The translations under genes and the position numbers were made by a program. A DNA stretch of 64,000 nucleotides from an uncultured Roseburia sp. (GTDB taxonomy: Bacteria > Bacillota > Clostridia > Lachnospirales > Lachnospiraceae): assembly GCA_910587865.1 (NCBI GenBank), contig CAJUNX010000010.1, positions 42,786-106,785 of the forward strand, read 5' to 3'. The notes under the pieces are model-generated. The model worked only from the letters and a program-made list of their open reading frames with translations, did no database searches and was not told the origin of the DNA. Shown here piece after piece: positions 49,081 through 58,843 of this stretch (the first letter of the stretch is position 1; every line of letters starts with the position of its first letter).

Positions 49081-49640
49081 CTATCAAGACGCTATGTTTG
49101 ATACAAAGAAAAAGCCTTCTTCGGTGTGTAAATACCGAAAAAGGATTAGTTTTACGTTCATAAGGAAGTATTTACAACAACTTATCATCAACGCTGACAA
49201 ACAGGGTGAAAAAGCAATTCATTCAGCAAGATATATCACATTCAAGCTGTGTAGCAGCTGCCCTTATAAGAATGAATTCAATGAGACACTTTCAAATATC
49301 GGTAAGCTGAATGTACAGCTGGAATAGCAACTATTAACGAACCCTGACAGCTTAACAGCTGATCTGAACTCTGTCACGGGGATTTTATGCCCTTTTGATG
49401 GGTTAATTGAGTGATGTTATGACTGCAAGAATCAATTTTCAGATTCATGGTACAGTTATCAGTTCAGATACTGTTCCGTGAATCATTCAGGTCTATGAAG
49501 ACAAGTGAAAAATATCCACCAAATGTAAAAATGGTAGATGAACTATCATAATTCACAATGTATTTTTAAATTTAGATGATTTCAAAAAAAGAAAAGCTCA
49601 TTACTACCGCTGAGTCCTTCGGTGAAAATGACCGCCGTAC
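49081..49640. mobile_element. AT-rich insert, mobile-element debris
   Basis: This 560-bp stretch is visibly AT-rich against GC-rich flanks. It separates a 5'-truncated gene (48715-49065) from a 3'-truncated regulator gene (49641-50684). It holds a 77-residue open frame (49094-49327) and a 20-codon frame starting MTARINFQIHGTVISSDTVP near 49417, neither recognised. No transposase or inverted termini were seen. Remnant of an integrated element is inference from composition and from the two broken flanking genes. Confidence 0.5.
49094..49327 (+). CDS. Small unrecognised ORF in the AT-rich insert
   Basis: 77 residues (MFDTKKKPSSVCKYRKRISF...), Lys/Arg-rich at the start and ending NEFNETLSNIGKLNVQLE. 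It contains a CSSC pair. There is no clear ribosome site. It may be the tail of a mobile-element gene; treat as doubtful. Confidence 0.3.
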   Translation: MFDTKKKPSSVCKYRKRISFTFIRKYLQQLIINADKQGEKAIHSARYITFKLCSSCPYKNEFNETLSNIGKLNVQLE

Positions 49641-50684
49641 TCATAACAGCCAGATCTCTTTCATCCGCTCCATATAATCCTCATTAGAGAGGGTCAGCTG
49701 CTGATTCTGACTGATGATATCCTGAAAATACTCTTCCAGCATCTGATATTCGTTGATTCTTCCCCCCGCCGCGCCCGGCTCTCTGTTCCACTGGGACAAA
49801 AGCTTCCGCAGCGGCCTGATATTGTGCCAGGCGATGTGATAAGCCGCGCAGCATCCCACCAGGGCATAGACCAGAAACAGGATCAGGATACCGATCTGGA
49901 TCTTCGTGATCTGGGCGAACAGATCCCGTTTCGCGATTCCCGACACAAACACCCAGCCGTTATAATTGGACTGCACCGTAGTATAGAGCGTCCCGTTCAT
50001 CTCATAGACGGAAGACTTTTTTGCCGCGTCATACTGCTGCAGAAAGGAATCGCTGTCCTTTGGGCAGTTCCTCGTCACACAGACCGGCGTTTTCTCCTTT
50101 GTGAAGATGCCGAACCAGCTGTTCTCGTTCTGCACATAGTCTCCCGTCATCCTGTGAATGTTCCCGCTGTCGATGAAAAACAGCACCCTCGCCTTTTTCC
50201 CGCTCTTTAGTCCGAACGGAATCTGCGCCACATACAGGATCGCGGAAAAATCTCTGGAGTTCGTCCGTACCTGCGTTTCCGGCAGAACGAAATTGTATGC
50301 TTCCCCGTTCAGAATCTGTTCATAAAATTCCTGATAGCTCATGTCCCCGTAGGAAAAAATCTTTCCGTAGAGCCGCTCGATCTGACTGTAAACGCCCCTG
50401 GACGACAGCAGCGCCTCCTCGTCCGGCAGATAGATATAAATCGTGTCCCCCTCCTCCTCGAGGTATCCGATCTCATCCTTTGCCGTCAGAAGCTTTGCGA
50501 TATCCTTCTGCCGTTCCGGAGAATTCAAAAGATCCCTGATGGTCACGTTATAGTTCAGGTTTAAAATACTCGCGTAAACCGTCTCCATCTTATAATCCGC
50601 CTCGTCCCGGACCGAATTCAGCAGATAACTGCTCTCCCCAGTCTTAGCATGGTCTTTCGACCTGTTTCCCCTGCCCATCATCAT
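49641..50684 (-). pseudogene. Truncated membrane sensor/regulator (extracellular sensor part only)
   Basis: A 347-residue frame resembling the N-terminal half of large clostridial AraC-type regulators or sensor kinases. It has a Cache-like extracytoplasmic sensor (LLNSVRDEADYKMETVYASILNLN, YVAQIPFGLKSGKKARVLFFID, YNGWVFVSGIAKRDLF), a transmembrane segment (IQIGILILFLVYALVGCCAAYH), then a short linker (LSNEDYMERMKEIWLL) where the frame ends at the AT-rich insert. The expected helix-turn-helix or kinase output domain is absent. The first transmembrane helix is also poor. It is probably non-functional, paired with the broken hydrolase next door. Confidence 0.6.
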
Positions 50685-50744
50685 ACTATCATTTCCCCCA
50701 AAAATCAGCAAAAAGAAAAATTTCAAATTTTTACAAAAAAGTAC

Positions 50745-50772
50745 TTGCATTTTTCTAGACACGTGCTATAAT
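50745..50772 (+). promoter_or_regulatory. Promoter of tRNA-Glu
   Basis: TTGCAT (50745-50750), 16 nt, TATAAT (50767-50772) preceded by TGC (extended -10). Confidence 0.75.
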
Positions 50773-50783
50773 AGTCGTTGTCC

Positions 50784-50855
50784 GGTTCCTTGGTCAAGCG
50801 GTTAAGACGCCGCCCTCTCACGGCGGAAACAGGGGTTCGATTCCCCTAGGAACTG
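50784..50855 (+). tRNA. tRNA-Glu (anticodon CTC)
   Basis: A full cloverleaf can be folded. The acceptor GGTTCCT pairs with AGGAACT (terminal G-U), the D-arm region is TTGGTCAAGCGGTTAAGAC, the anticodon stem CCGCC-CTCTCAC-GGCGG carries CTC, and the T-arm is CAGGGG-TTCGATT-CCCCT. Discriminator G; CCA is not encoded. Its body matches bacterial tRNA-Glu. It has its own promoter and terminator and stands alone. Confidence 0.95.
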
Positions 50856-50890
50856 TTACTGTTTTTTATAAAAACAGCCCAACCCGAAAA

Positions 50891-50919
50891 AACCCACTGC
50901 TCTGCAGTGGGTTTTTTTT
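50891..50919 (+). terminator. Terminator after tRNA-Glu
   Basis: ACCCACTGC, TCT loop, GCAGTGGGT, then eight T residues. Confidence 0.95.
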
Positions 50920-51006
50920 ATTCGTATGAAACACTCTTTATGAAATATTCCTTTGCCATTCCGTCAGCGGCTCATCCAGAAGATCGGGCGCACCGGCTGT
51001 ATGAAA

Positions 51007-51026
51007 GGAGCCGGGAAACCGGCCCC
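51007..51026 (-). terminator. Possible galE terminator
   Basis: On the - strand GGGGCCGG-TTTC-CCGGCTCC followed by TTTCAT: a short GC-rich hairpin with a weak tail, ~85 nt after the galE stop. Nothing else was recognised in 50920-51109. Confidence 0.4.
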
Positions 51027-51109
51027 CTCTCTCCGTTGACCTGCGGGGCGAATACAGCAGCCGCTTCAGCGAATGAAAAAATGACCGCTGCAAACGCTCT
51101 TTGGACGAA

Positions 51110-52126
51110 TCACGCTTCGTAGCCGTTCGGATTATTCTTCTGCCATCTCCAGGAATCCTCGCACATCTCGCGGATGCCGTACTGCGCCTCCCAGCCAAGC
51201 TCACGCTTCGCCTTCGACGGATCACAGTAGCAGGTCGCGATATCACCCGGCCTTCTCTCTTTCATCACATACGGAACGGAAACGCCGGTGGCCGCCTCAA
51301 AGTTCTTTACGATATCGAGCACACTGTAGCCGTGGCCGGTGCCCAGATTGTAAATGCACAGACCGGCTTTCTCTTCGATCTTCTTAAGCGCCTTCACATG
51401 TCCGGCCGCCAGATCCACGACGTGGATGTAATCGCGCACGCCCGTGCCGTCCGGCGTGTCGTAGTCGTCGCCGAAAACGCCGAGTTCTTTTAATTTGCCC
51501 ACCGCAACCTGCGTGACATAAGGCATCAGGTTGTTCGGAATCCCGTTCGGGTTTTCTCCCATCGTCCCGCTTTTGTGTGCGCCGATCGGGTTAAAGTAGC
51601 GCAGCAGAATCACGTTCCACTCCGGATCCGCCTTCTGGATATCGGAGAGCACCTGCTCTAACATCGACTTCGTCCATCCGTATGGATTGGTGCACTGTCC
51701 CTTCGGACACTCCTCCGTAATCGGAATCTCGGCCGGATCGCCGTAGACCGTCGCCGAGGAGGAGAAGATGATATTTTTACAGCCGTTCTGCCGCATCACA
51801 TCGACAAGTGTCAGCGTCCCTGCAATATTGTTCTGGTAATACTCCCAGGGCTTCGCGACGGACTCTCCCACTGCCTTTAACCCGGCAAAATGAATACAGC
51901 TGTCGATCGGCTGCTCTTTGAACACCTTTCCTAAGATCTCCCGGTCGAGAATATCGCCCTCGTAAAACGTCACCGGTTTTCCCGTGATCGCAGAAACGCG
52001 CGCAAGCGACTCCTTTGAGGAATTGCTTAAGTTGTCCAACACCACCACATCATATCCCGCGTTCTGCAGCTCCACGCAGGTATGGCTGCCGATATACCCG
52101 GCTCCGCCAGTCACTAAAATTGCCAT
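51110..52126 (-). CDS. galE: UDP-glucose 4-epimerase
   Basis: A 338-residue extended short-chain dehydrogenase: AILVTGGAGYIGSHTCVELQ (NAD-binding GxxGxxG), DNLSNSSKESL, IHFAGLKAVGESV, FSSSATVYGDP and the catalytic YxxxK in NPYGWTKSMLEQV. The C-terminal RRPGDIATCYCDPSKAKRELGW is also typical. It interconverts UDP-glucose and UDP-galactose. ATG at 52126 has GGAGG upstream, inside the conserved leader element. It is apart from other galactose genes. Confidence 0.97.
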   Translation of the reverse strand: MAILVTGGAGYIGSHTCVELQNAGYDVVVLDNLSNSSKESLARVSAITGKPVTFYEGDILDREILGKVFKEQPIDSCIHFAGLKAVGESVAKPWEYYQNNIAGTLTLVDVMRQNGCKNIIFSSSATVYGDPAEIPITEECPKGQCTNPYGWTKSMLEQVLSDIQKADPEWNVILLRYFNPIGAHKSGTMGENPNGIPNNLMPYVTQVAVGKLKELGVFGDDYDTPDGTGVRDYIHVVDLAAGHVKALKKIEEKAGLCIYNLGTGHGYSVLDIVKNFEAATGVSVPYVMKERRPGDIATCYCDPSKAKRELGWEAQYGIREMCEDSWRWQKNNPNGYEA

Positions 52127-52131
52127 TTTAA

Positions 52132-52228
52132 CCTCCATTCCGAAGCGTATACGCGACGGGGGCGGCGCGGCGTTTTGATCCGCGGCCGCCATCAAAGCTT
52201 ATTTGTGACGCTCCGGCACAAATACCCG
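52132..52228 (-). promoter_or_regulatory. Conserved structured leader element, copy 3 (galE)
   Basis: Leftward transcript: GGGTATTTGTG, loop CCGGAGCGT, CACAAA (hairpin from plus-strand 52202-52222), a second hairpin TTTGAT...ATCAAA, then ACGCTTCGG (complement of 52140-52148), AAT and GGAGG (52132-52136). The loop pairs with ACGCTTCGG over 9 nt with one G-U. A small GCCGT-GAG-ACGGC hairpin lies just upstream (52241-52253). Confidence 0.65.
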
Positions 52229-52329
52229 TTGTCTCATGATGCCGTCTCACGGCCTCTGAACTGTAATCCATCTTACTGCATTCCCGGTAAAATGTACAGC
52301 AAAAAATGTATGATAAACATGTAAAAATG

Positions 52330-52358
52330 TTGCACGCCATCCGTTCTCCCGCTATAAT
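52330..52358 (+). promoter_or_regulatory. Promoter of the AraC regulator
   Basis: TTGCAC (52330-52335), 17 nt, TATAAT (52353-52358). Confidence 0.8.
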
Positions 52359-52474
52359 AGGTCAGAGAAAACACGCTGTCATGCATGCAGAAACAGACGC
52401 ATCCGGGCGCGTTCCCATGCGCGGCAAAACATGGCCCGTCGGCCGGCGCGGCTCTCACAGGAAAGGAATCTCCC

Positions 52475-53320
52475 ATGCAGAAAAACTATAAAAACTCCTA
52501 CAAGGTCACGGAAAAAGAGCTCGTCTCCCTCTCCGTCTACAACGTCGGCTTTCAGAAATGCGATCCGCTCTACCAGTGGGGCCCCGGTATCCGCGACCAC
52601 TACCTGATCCACTATATTATTTCCGGAACCGGGACGTATCATGTAAACCGTCAGACGCATCATCTTGCGGCAGGCGATACCTTCCTTGTCTATCCCAGCA
52701 CGGAGGTTACTTACTGTGCCGGGAAGGAGGAGCCCTGGGAGTATGCCTGGGTCGGCTTTACCGGAAGCGACGCTTCCATGATTTTAAAAGCCACGGACTT
52801 CTCTCCAAAGCAGCCGTTTATCCGGGACACTCCGACAGGTGAGGCCATTCACCGTCAGATTCTGCATATTTATGACGCGCGCGGAAATGAATTTGAGCAC
52901 GCGGTGGAGATGACCGGCCGTCTCTATACCATGCTCGCTCTTTTCCTTAAGGGCGCGAGGCGGCCGCAGCGCCAGGATTCCGCAAACAGCTACGTGCAGA
53001 AGGGAATCGAATTTATCTCCTCCAACTACTCTTACGCGATCACGGTCGAGGATATCGCGGACTACGTCGGGGTCAGCAGGAGCCACCTCTTCCGCTCCTT
53101 TACCGCCGTGCTCGGCCAGTCCCCGAAGGAGTATCTGACCGACTTCCGCATGAAACAGGCGTGTTATCTCTTAGAGCATTCCGATCTGTCGATCACCGCG
53201 ATCGCCAATTCGCTCGGCTTTGACAACGGACTTTATTTTTCAAAAATATTCCACCGGCAGAAGGGCATGCCGCCAAAGGAATACCGGGCCGCGGCGATGC
53301 GGCGCAGCCATGGCGGCTGA
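52475..53320 (+). CDS. AraC-family transcriptional regulator
   Basis: A 281-residue regulator. An N-terminal cupin sugar-sensing domain (YLIHYIISGTGTYHVNRQTHHLAAGDTFLVYPSTEV) is followed by two helix-turn-helix motifs (ITVEDIADYVGVSRSHLFRSFTAVLGQSPKEYL and LSITAIANSLGFDNGLYFSKIFHRQKGMPPKEY). Regulators of this shape control carbohydrate genes. AAAGGAA precedes ATG at 52475; the frame is open from 52385 without support. It is divergent from galE, a candidate target. Few neighbours suggest another regulon member elsewhere. Confidence 0.9.
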   Translation: MQKNYKNSYKVTEKELVSLSVYNVGFQKCDPLYQWGPGIRDHYLIHYIISGTGTYHVNRQTHHLAAGDTFLVYPSTEVTYCAGKEEPWEYAWVGFTGSDASMILKATDFSPKQPFIRDTPTGEAIHRQILHIYDARGNEFEHAVEMTGRLYTMLALFLKGARRPQRQDSANSYVQKGIEFISSNYSYAITVEDIADYVGVSRSHLFRSFTAVLGQSPKEYLTDFRMKQACYLLEHSDLSITAIANSLGFDNGLYFSKIFHRQKGMPPKEYRAAAMRRSHGG

Positions 53321-53432
53321 ACGCGGCTGCCGGGCCGGCATCTCCGCGGGCGGCACCACTGACAGACTGACACCTCACGGGCGGACAGACCGGCCGGCAC
53401 CGCCGACACCCGGCCGGCAGACAGGACTTTCC

Positions 53433-56400
53433 TCAGCGGATCTGTGACAGAATCGCAGGATCCTTGATCTTTGTGTCCGCGGCAAACAGCAGGATTTTCG
53501 ATAAAATCTCGGCCGTCTTTGGATCATCATCCACAAAAGGCAGAAAGATCCGCCCGCGCTGCTGGGCGTGCACCGGCACGACAAAGAGCATCGCATTTCC
53601 CATCTGATGGACGACGCCGCTCCCAAGGTGCACCGTATACTGTCCCAGCTTTCCGTCGATGATCGCATGCGTGCCGTCCAGCCGGACGTTTTTCACGCCA
53701 AAGAGCTCCAGATTGCCCGCAACGATGCTGCTTCGAAGCTCGATCGTCGAGTGGCTCGTCTCCGGGTCCACGCCGCCGGCGGAGGCCACGGAAACCGCGA
53801 GATCCACATCCCGCATCACCTCGCTGTAGATGATGTCCGGCACCTCGCTGATTTTTAAAGGCTCAAACGTTTTCCGGTCGGAAAACACCACCCAGTCGAG
53901 GGTCGGCGCTTCCACGTCGCTCGGGGAAAACCAGTCCGCCATGGCATAGATGCGCGCCACAATGTTTTCTTTATAATAAATCTTCTGCAGCCCTTCCTCA
54001 TAGTCCGCGACCCAGCGGCGGCTGCGCAGCGCGCCCGCCGTCTTCTGCGGCCAGATCTGATTGCCGGAGAACATTAGGGAGCGGTCTTTTTCCAGCTCCT
54101 CCGCCAGCTTCACATACAGCTCGCGGAACACCTGCTTAAACGGCTGACGGAGCTGTCTGGTGAAAAACAGCTTCTGATAATCGCTCCAGTGGCCGTCCGC
54201 ATACAGATCGAACGGATGCGCGATCACGATCCGGTCCTCCGGCGAAACCGGCGTCACCTTCCCCGCGTAATCCTCGATCCCGTCTTCTGTCAGGAAGCCT
54301 AAGCACACCGGGCGGACTGAAATTCTCCTTTCGGATGCGCCGCTTTTCCCGTCCGGCTGCTCTCCCCCGGCGGGTGCTTTGGGATGTCCGCTCTCCTGCA
54401 CGGCGTTTTCTCCCGCAGCGGGCACCTTTAACACGCTCTCCTCTCCGGCGGAAAGCAGTCCCACGACAAGCGGCTCCACGATCGGCCGCACCACCGGATT
54501 TTTTGCAAGCTCCCGGTATTCCCACACCGCAAACGGCGTGCGGTCCTCCATCGCCAGCTCCATCATCTGCCTGGTACGGCTGTACTGCTCCTTTAGCTTT
54601 TTATTCACCTGCTGACAGGCAAGGATGCGCTCGTCTTTTTTGTATTTTGCCGGGATGGATTTTAATTTCTTTCCGTCCTTCTCCAGAAGCAGCGCACTCT
54701 TTCCCGTCTCGTCGATCTCGATCTTTGCCGTAATCTCTCCGATCGGCATCCAGTCAAAGTATGCGTCCAGATCCTCCACGAGCTTATTTTCCATCCGAAG
54801 CGTCAGCCTGGTCACATCCGAATATCCCGCGTTGACGCTTAAATTGCGCAGCGCGATCTCCACCGCGCGCCCCTCGCTGGCACGGCGCTGCGCGCCGAAC
54901 TGACGGCTCTCCTTTTTGTACTGCTGGATGAACTGATAGCGTTCTAAAAGATCGCCCTCCCCGGCCTGCCGCTGCTCCTCACTCTCTCCGGGCGCTGCGC
55001 CCTCGCCGGGCATCCATCCCGCAATCGGCAGAAGTCCGACGCTCATCAGAAGATCCTTGTTGCGCTTCGCGTGAATCTCCGCAAACAATTCCTCTTTGTT
55101 CACCTTTCCGAGCGCGGCATCCGCATATTTCCGGGCGCGGCTGTGTGCGGCTCCCGTGGCCGAGTATTTCGCCGCGTCGTACAAAAGCTTCCAGTTCTTT
55201 TCCCCGAGCTTTCCGTACGCCTCAAAAAACCACGGGATATCAAACGCCCCGTCCCTTAGCTCCTCCGCGGTCAGCGGCGTGTAGCGGGCGATCATCGCGG
55301 TATCCGTCTCGTCCAACCGCTCTCCCGTATGCGCCACAAAGTAGTAGCAGCCGCTCTGAAACCCGCTCAGCTGCAGATATTCCTCAACCAGCGGGATCCA
55401 CTGCTGCGCGTACATCGACAGCTCCACCAGCCGTTTTTTCGTGATGTCGGTGCCCTTAAGCGCCCGCTTTAAGTCCGCCGCCGTCTCACCCGGCGCGGGA
55501 TAGCAGACCTTCAGCAGATGGCTCAGCACGGTCTTGCGATCCGTCTGGCTCGAATAATAGCTGTATCCGCGCTTTAACGTATCTTTGCCGAGCGCCGTTA
55601 AAATCTGAATCATATACGGAATCCCGTAAATCACGTGGATCGATTTGATAAAACCCGAAAACGGCGTGTCCTGCTCCCCGCGTTTCAGCTCGACCGACAG
55701 CACCGCGGGAATCATCTCGTCGTAGATCATCCGCGCCAGCTTCATGGCCGGCACTTCCTCCCCGATTTTATCAAAATAGTATTTTCCGTCCACCGTCCGG
55801 ATCACTCCGCTGCCGAAGAACGCATTCACCTCCCCGACTCCCGCCTTTCTCGGCAGAACGGCCCCTTTCTGCGCCACGGCGCTGACCGGCCCTAACAGGC
55901 TGCCCATATTTAAAAACGTAAAGATGGCCTGATAAAACAGATCTTTCTCCCAGATCCCGCGCACATAGCACTGCACATAGTCCGTAAGCGTCAGGTATCC
56001 GCTCCGCGCGCCCTGCGGCGAATAGCTGTAATAATACCGCTGGCTGCTCTTCTCCCGCTCCTTCTGCCGGTCATAATACTCTCCCAGCGAAAAGCGCAGG
56101 GTGAACGCACTGTCCCAGTCCGCGCCCCCGACACCGCCCAGCCAGCCGATCAGATCGGAAAAAACCGGAAGCTCCGTCGCGCGTTTTGTGTACACGTCAA
56201 TCTGTCCGTTATAGCGTTTTTCCCGGATCTCAAAAAGATCGTTGGTCTCATCCAGCACGGAGACGAGCTTCGCGATTCCGGGCAGAGACCATCTCTTTTT
56301 TTCCTCCGGCGTCACATACTGCCGGTAGAGCATATCGATCACCGTGCCTGCCTGCACCCCGTAGCGCAGCCCCTGCACCAGGTTCTGAAACGGCGGCTTT

Positions 56401-58757
56401 TTCACCGGTCCGTGGCCGAACACCTCGGCGTAGAGTTTTTTATTACTCTCGTAGTACCCTCTCTGTCCGCGGCAGCGCTGGTAAAAATACAGCTCGGTCA
56501 GAAATTCCGGCGTTTTGATCTCTTCTCTGTAATACTCCTCCCACAGCTCACGGAACGGATATTCGTCGAGCGGCTCCGCGTCCGGATCATTGTGGATCCA
56601 CCGGCAGCGATCCAGTTTCGTGCCGAGCACCTGCTCTTCCTTCCACGCCGTCTGATAGCCGCGCTCCCGGTTTGCCTCGATCCGTTCATTTAACCGGGTC
56701 AGCTCACGGATGCAGGCCGCCTCCCCGTATGTAAACAGATGCTCTGCGGCTTCTTTGTCCGCCTTCATCTCCGGGAGCAGCCAGGGCTTCCCGGGCGTGT
56801 AGAACCCGTAGCCCGGCGTGTTTAAAATATCCTGCGCCTTTGTGCTCTGCTCTAACAGTTCGCCGAGCAGCACCTGCTCTTTTCCGGTCGGTTCCTTCAG
56901 TCCGCCAAGGAGGGGAACGATGCTCTCAAACTGCTCTGGCTGCTCTTTTTTCACCGTAAGCGCAAGATCGAGCGCGCCCATATGACATTCCTCGGAAGCT
57001 TCCAGAAGCAGCCGTCCGATACAGGCGGTCAGCTGCTCCGGCGTCTGTCTGCGCAGCAGCGCGAGTGTCCCGGCACGTCCCTTTTTGTATTTTAAATTCT
57101 GCTCGATCCTCTGGTAATCCTCCTCTGTAAGATCCATGTCCTCCACAAGCCGGTGCGCGGAGCGCAGCGTGTACTCCTCCGGGTTGTGCAGCAGCGCAAA
57201 CAGCACCTCCCGGCGGCGTTTTGACTCCGGGCGGTACAATAAGACGCGCGCAGCGGCGGCCCTCGCTATCGTGCCGTAGGTCTCACCCTGGCCGATCAGC
57301 GGAATCAGCTCCGCAGCCTCGTCCAAAAGCTCCTCCTCCTGCAGAATCCACGCCAGAAGACACAGGCGCACGGCGAGATCCGACTGCGTCATGGTCACGC
57401 GATACCACGGGAAAATACAGGGGTCGAGCACCACGCCCTTTTTCGGCAGCCGCCTGCGCAGTTCGCTAAAAATCTCATACAGCCTCTTTGCCTCTTCGCG
57501 GGTGACATGCAGATCCCCCGGCGCTGGCAGATCCGGCTTTCGCACCTTCCCGTCGCGCAGGGAATAGTATCCGCTGTTTTCCTCCTGGATGAGCTTTGTG
57601 AGTTCGTTTCCGGCCCCCTCTAAGCATCCCGGCAGAAAGCACGCGATCAGCCCCTCGTCGTCCGGATTCGTTAAAATCACTTCTTTTGCAGCCTGCGCTT
57701 TTAACTGCGGAAACTGCAGTGACCGGTTAAAGTAGGATGCCGTCATTTTCTGCCCGCGCGTGCCGTTTCGGATCAGCGCAAGCTCCGTCTCAACAGCCCG
57801 CCCGGCGTCATAAAATCCTTCCGCCCAGAGCGCGCAGCTGATCGCAACCGCATCCTCCGTCTCAAGCTGCTCCCGCCGGAATGCTTCATCCCGCAGGCAC
57901 TTCCCCATCAGGCGCACCAGTTTGTCCGTGATCCGGTCCACACTCTTCTCGTCGAAAATGCCGATCCAGGTACTGACGGCGCGTTTTACGGAGGAATAGC
58001 GCACCAGATTGTTCTCCTCAATCACGCGAAACAGCGTAAGAAACGCCTCGGGCCGGCCGGCATCCATCGTCTCGCACACGGCCTGACGCGCGCCCTCCTG
58101 CAGACGGGCCGCCAGAAGGAATCTGCCGAGCAGCTCGTGCATCGCGTCGTTTTTGCTTTTTACAATCCCTGAAATCAGCTCATAGCTGATCATCGCCGTA
58201 TTGCCCTCGCCCAGCAGAATGTCCTCCACTGCCTGCACCGTACCGCCGGCCCCGCGGTCAAGCTGCGCCGCCAGGATACCGCTGTAGGAAAATGATTCCG
58301 TCCTCGCATGATCATAGATCTCCTCCTTCACCTCTCCGGTCAGAACCTCAGCGAGCGGCGCTCCGTAAAACCACAGCCTCGCATAGGCGCGCAGCAGACG
58401 GATGCTGGCCATGGCAAAGGGCGCATAGCTGTCCGAGCGCACGCTTCTGCGGCACCAGCCCGCCGTCATCTGATACTGATTCATCTGATCAAGCGCATAA
58501 TAAAAGTCTTCCTGATCTTCCTTTGGCACACAGGCAGCCACCGCCCCGGCAAATTCCTTCCGGTAAAGCTCGCTTAAACTGCGGCTGCTGTCAGAAAGCC
58601 ACTGCTCCATCCACTGGCAGGTTTCCCGCGGGATGGAGTAGGCGTACTCCTCCGGCAGCAGGCTCTTCTCCCGCTCCGTCAGGCGCCCTGCCCGTGCAGC
58701 CGTCTGTCTGACCCAGTCCTCTGTCATCTTTTTCCTTGTCTCGTATGTAAATGCCAT
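53433..58757 (-). CDS. Very large DUF4132-domain protein
   Basis: A 1774-residue soluble protein without signal peptide or membrane segments. The N-terminal ~1100 residues look like helical repeats (many Leu/Ala/Glu helices). The C-terminal third matches the DUF4132 type seen in MolR-like proteins: VNAGYSDVTRLTLRMENKLVEDLDAYFDW, GEITAKIEIDETGKSALLLEKDGKKLKSIP, VSPEDRIVIAHPFDLYADGHWSDYQKLFF, RQPFKQVFRELYV, and SVASAGGVDPETSHSTIELR. Function is unknown; some homologues sit beside MoxR ATPase and VWA genes. ATG at 58757 is chosen for AGGGAG upstream; a TTG start at 58787 is possible. It is downstream of a small partner gene. Confidence 0.78.
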   Translation of the reverse strand: MAFTYETRKKMTEDWVRQTAARAGRLTEREKSLLPEEYAYSIPRETCQWMEQWLSDSSRSLSELYRKEFAGAVAACVPKEDQEDFYYALDQMNQYQMTAGWCRRSVRSDSYAPFAMASIRLLRAYARLWFYGAPLAEVLTGEVKEEIYDHARTESFSYSGILAAQLDRGAGGTVQAVEDILLGEGNTAMISYELISGIVKSKNDAMHELLGRFLLAARLQEGARQAVCETMDAGRPEAFLTLFRVIEENNLVRYSSVKRAVSTWIGIFDEKSVDRITDKLVRLMGKCLRDEAFRREQLETEDAVAISCALWAEGFYDAGRAVETELALIRNGTRGQKMTASYFNRSLQFPQLKAQAAKEVILTNPDDEGLIACFLPGCLEGAGNELTKLIQEENSGYYSLRDGKVRKPDLPAPGDLHVTREEAKRLYEIFSELRRRLPKKGVVLDPCIFPWYRVTMTQSDLAVRLCLLAWILQEEELLDEAAELIPLIGQGETYGTIARAAAARVLLYRPESKRRREVLFALLHNPEEYTLRSAHRLVEDMDLTEEDYQRIEQNLKYKKGRAGTLALLRRQTPEQLTACIGRLLLEASEECHMGALDLALTVKKEQPEQFESIVPLLGGLKEPTGKEQVLLGELLEQSTKAQDILNTPGYGFYTPGKPWLLPEMKADKEAAEHLFTYGEAACIRELTRLNERIEANRERGYQTAWKEEQVLGTKLDRCRWIHNDPDAEPLDEYPFRELWEEYYREEIKTPEFLTELYFYQRCRGQRGYYESNKKLYAEVFGHGPVKKPPFQNLVQGLRYGVQAGTVIDMLYRQYVTPEEKKRWSLPGIAKLVSVLDETNDLFEIREKRYNGQIDVYTKRATELPVFSDLIGWLGGVGGADWDSAFTLRFSLGEYYDRQKEREKSSQRYYYSYSPQGARSGYLTLTDYVQCYVRGIWEKDLFYQAIFTFLNMGSLLGPVSAVAQKGAVLPRKAGVGEVNAFFGSGVIRTVDGKYYFDKIGEEVPAMKLARMIYDEMIPAVLSVELKRGEQDTPFSGFIKSIHVIYGIPYMIQILTALGKDTLKRGYSYYSSQTDRKTVLSHLLKVCYPAPGETAADLKRALKGTDITKKRLVELSMYAQQWIPLVEEYLQLSGFQSGCYYFVAHTGERLDETDTAMIARYTPLTAEELRDGAFDIPWFFEAYGKLGEKNWKLLYDAAKYSATGAAHSRARKYADAALGKVNKEELFAEIHAKRNKDLLMSVGLLPIAGWMPGEGAAPGESEEQRQAGEGDLLERYQFIQQYKKESRQFGAQRRASEGRAVEIALRNLSVNAGYSDVTRLTLRMENKLVEDLDAYFDWMPIGEITAKIEIDETGKSALLLEKDGKKLKSIPAKYKKDERILACQQVNKKLKEQYSRTRQMMELAMEDRTPFAVWEYRELAKNPVVRPIVEPLVVGLLSAGEESVLKVPAAGENAVQESGHPKAPAGGEQPDGKSGASERRISVRPVCLGFLTEDGIEDYAGKVTPVSPEDRIVIAHPFDLYADGHWSDYQKLFFTRQLRQPFKQVFRELYVKLAEELEKDRSLMFSGNQIWPQKTAGALRSRRWVADYEEGLQKIYYKENIVARIYAMADWFSPSDVEAPTLDWVVFSDRKTFEPLKISEVPDIIYSEVMRDVDLAVSVASAGGVDPETSHSTIELRSSIVAGNLELFGVKNVRLDGTHAIIDGKLGQYTVHLGSGVVHQMGNAMLFVVPVHAQQRGRIFLPFVDDDPKTAEILSKILLFAADTKIKDPAILSQIR

Positions 58758-58843
58758 CCTTTTTCTCCCTTTTTCGTATTCACTCAAATCGCCGGATCGC
58801 TCTTCACTTCCTCCGATGCAGGCTTCTCCTCAGCGCCACAGAT

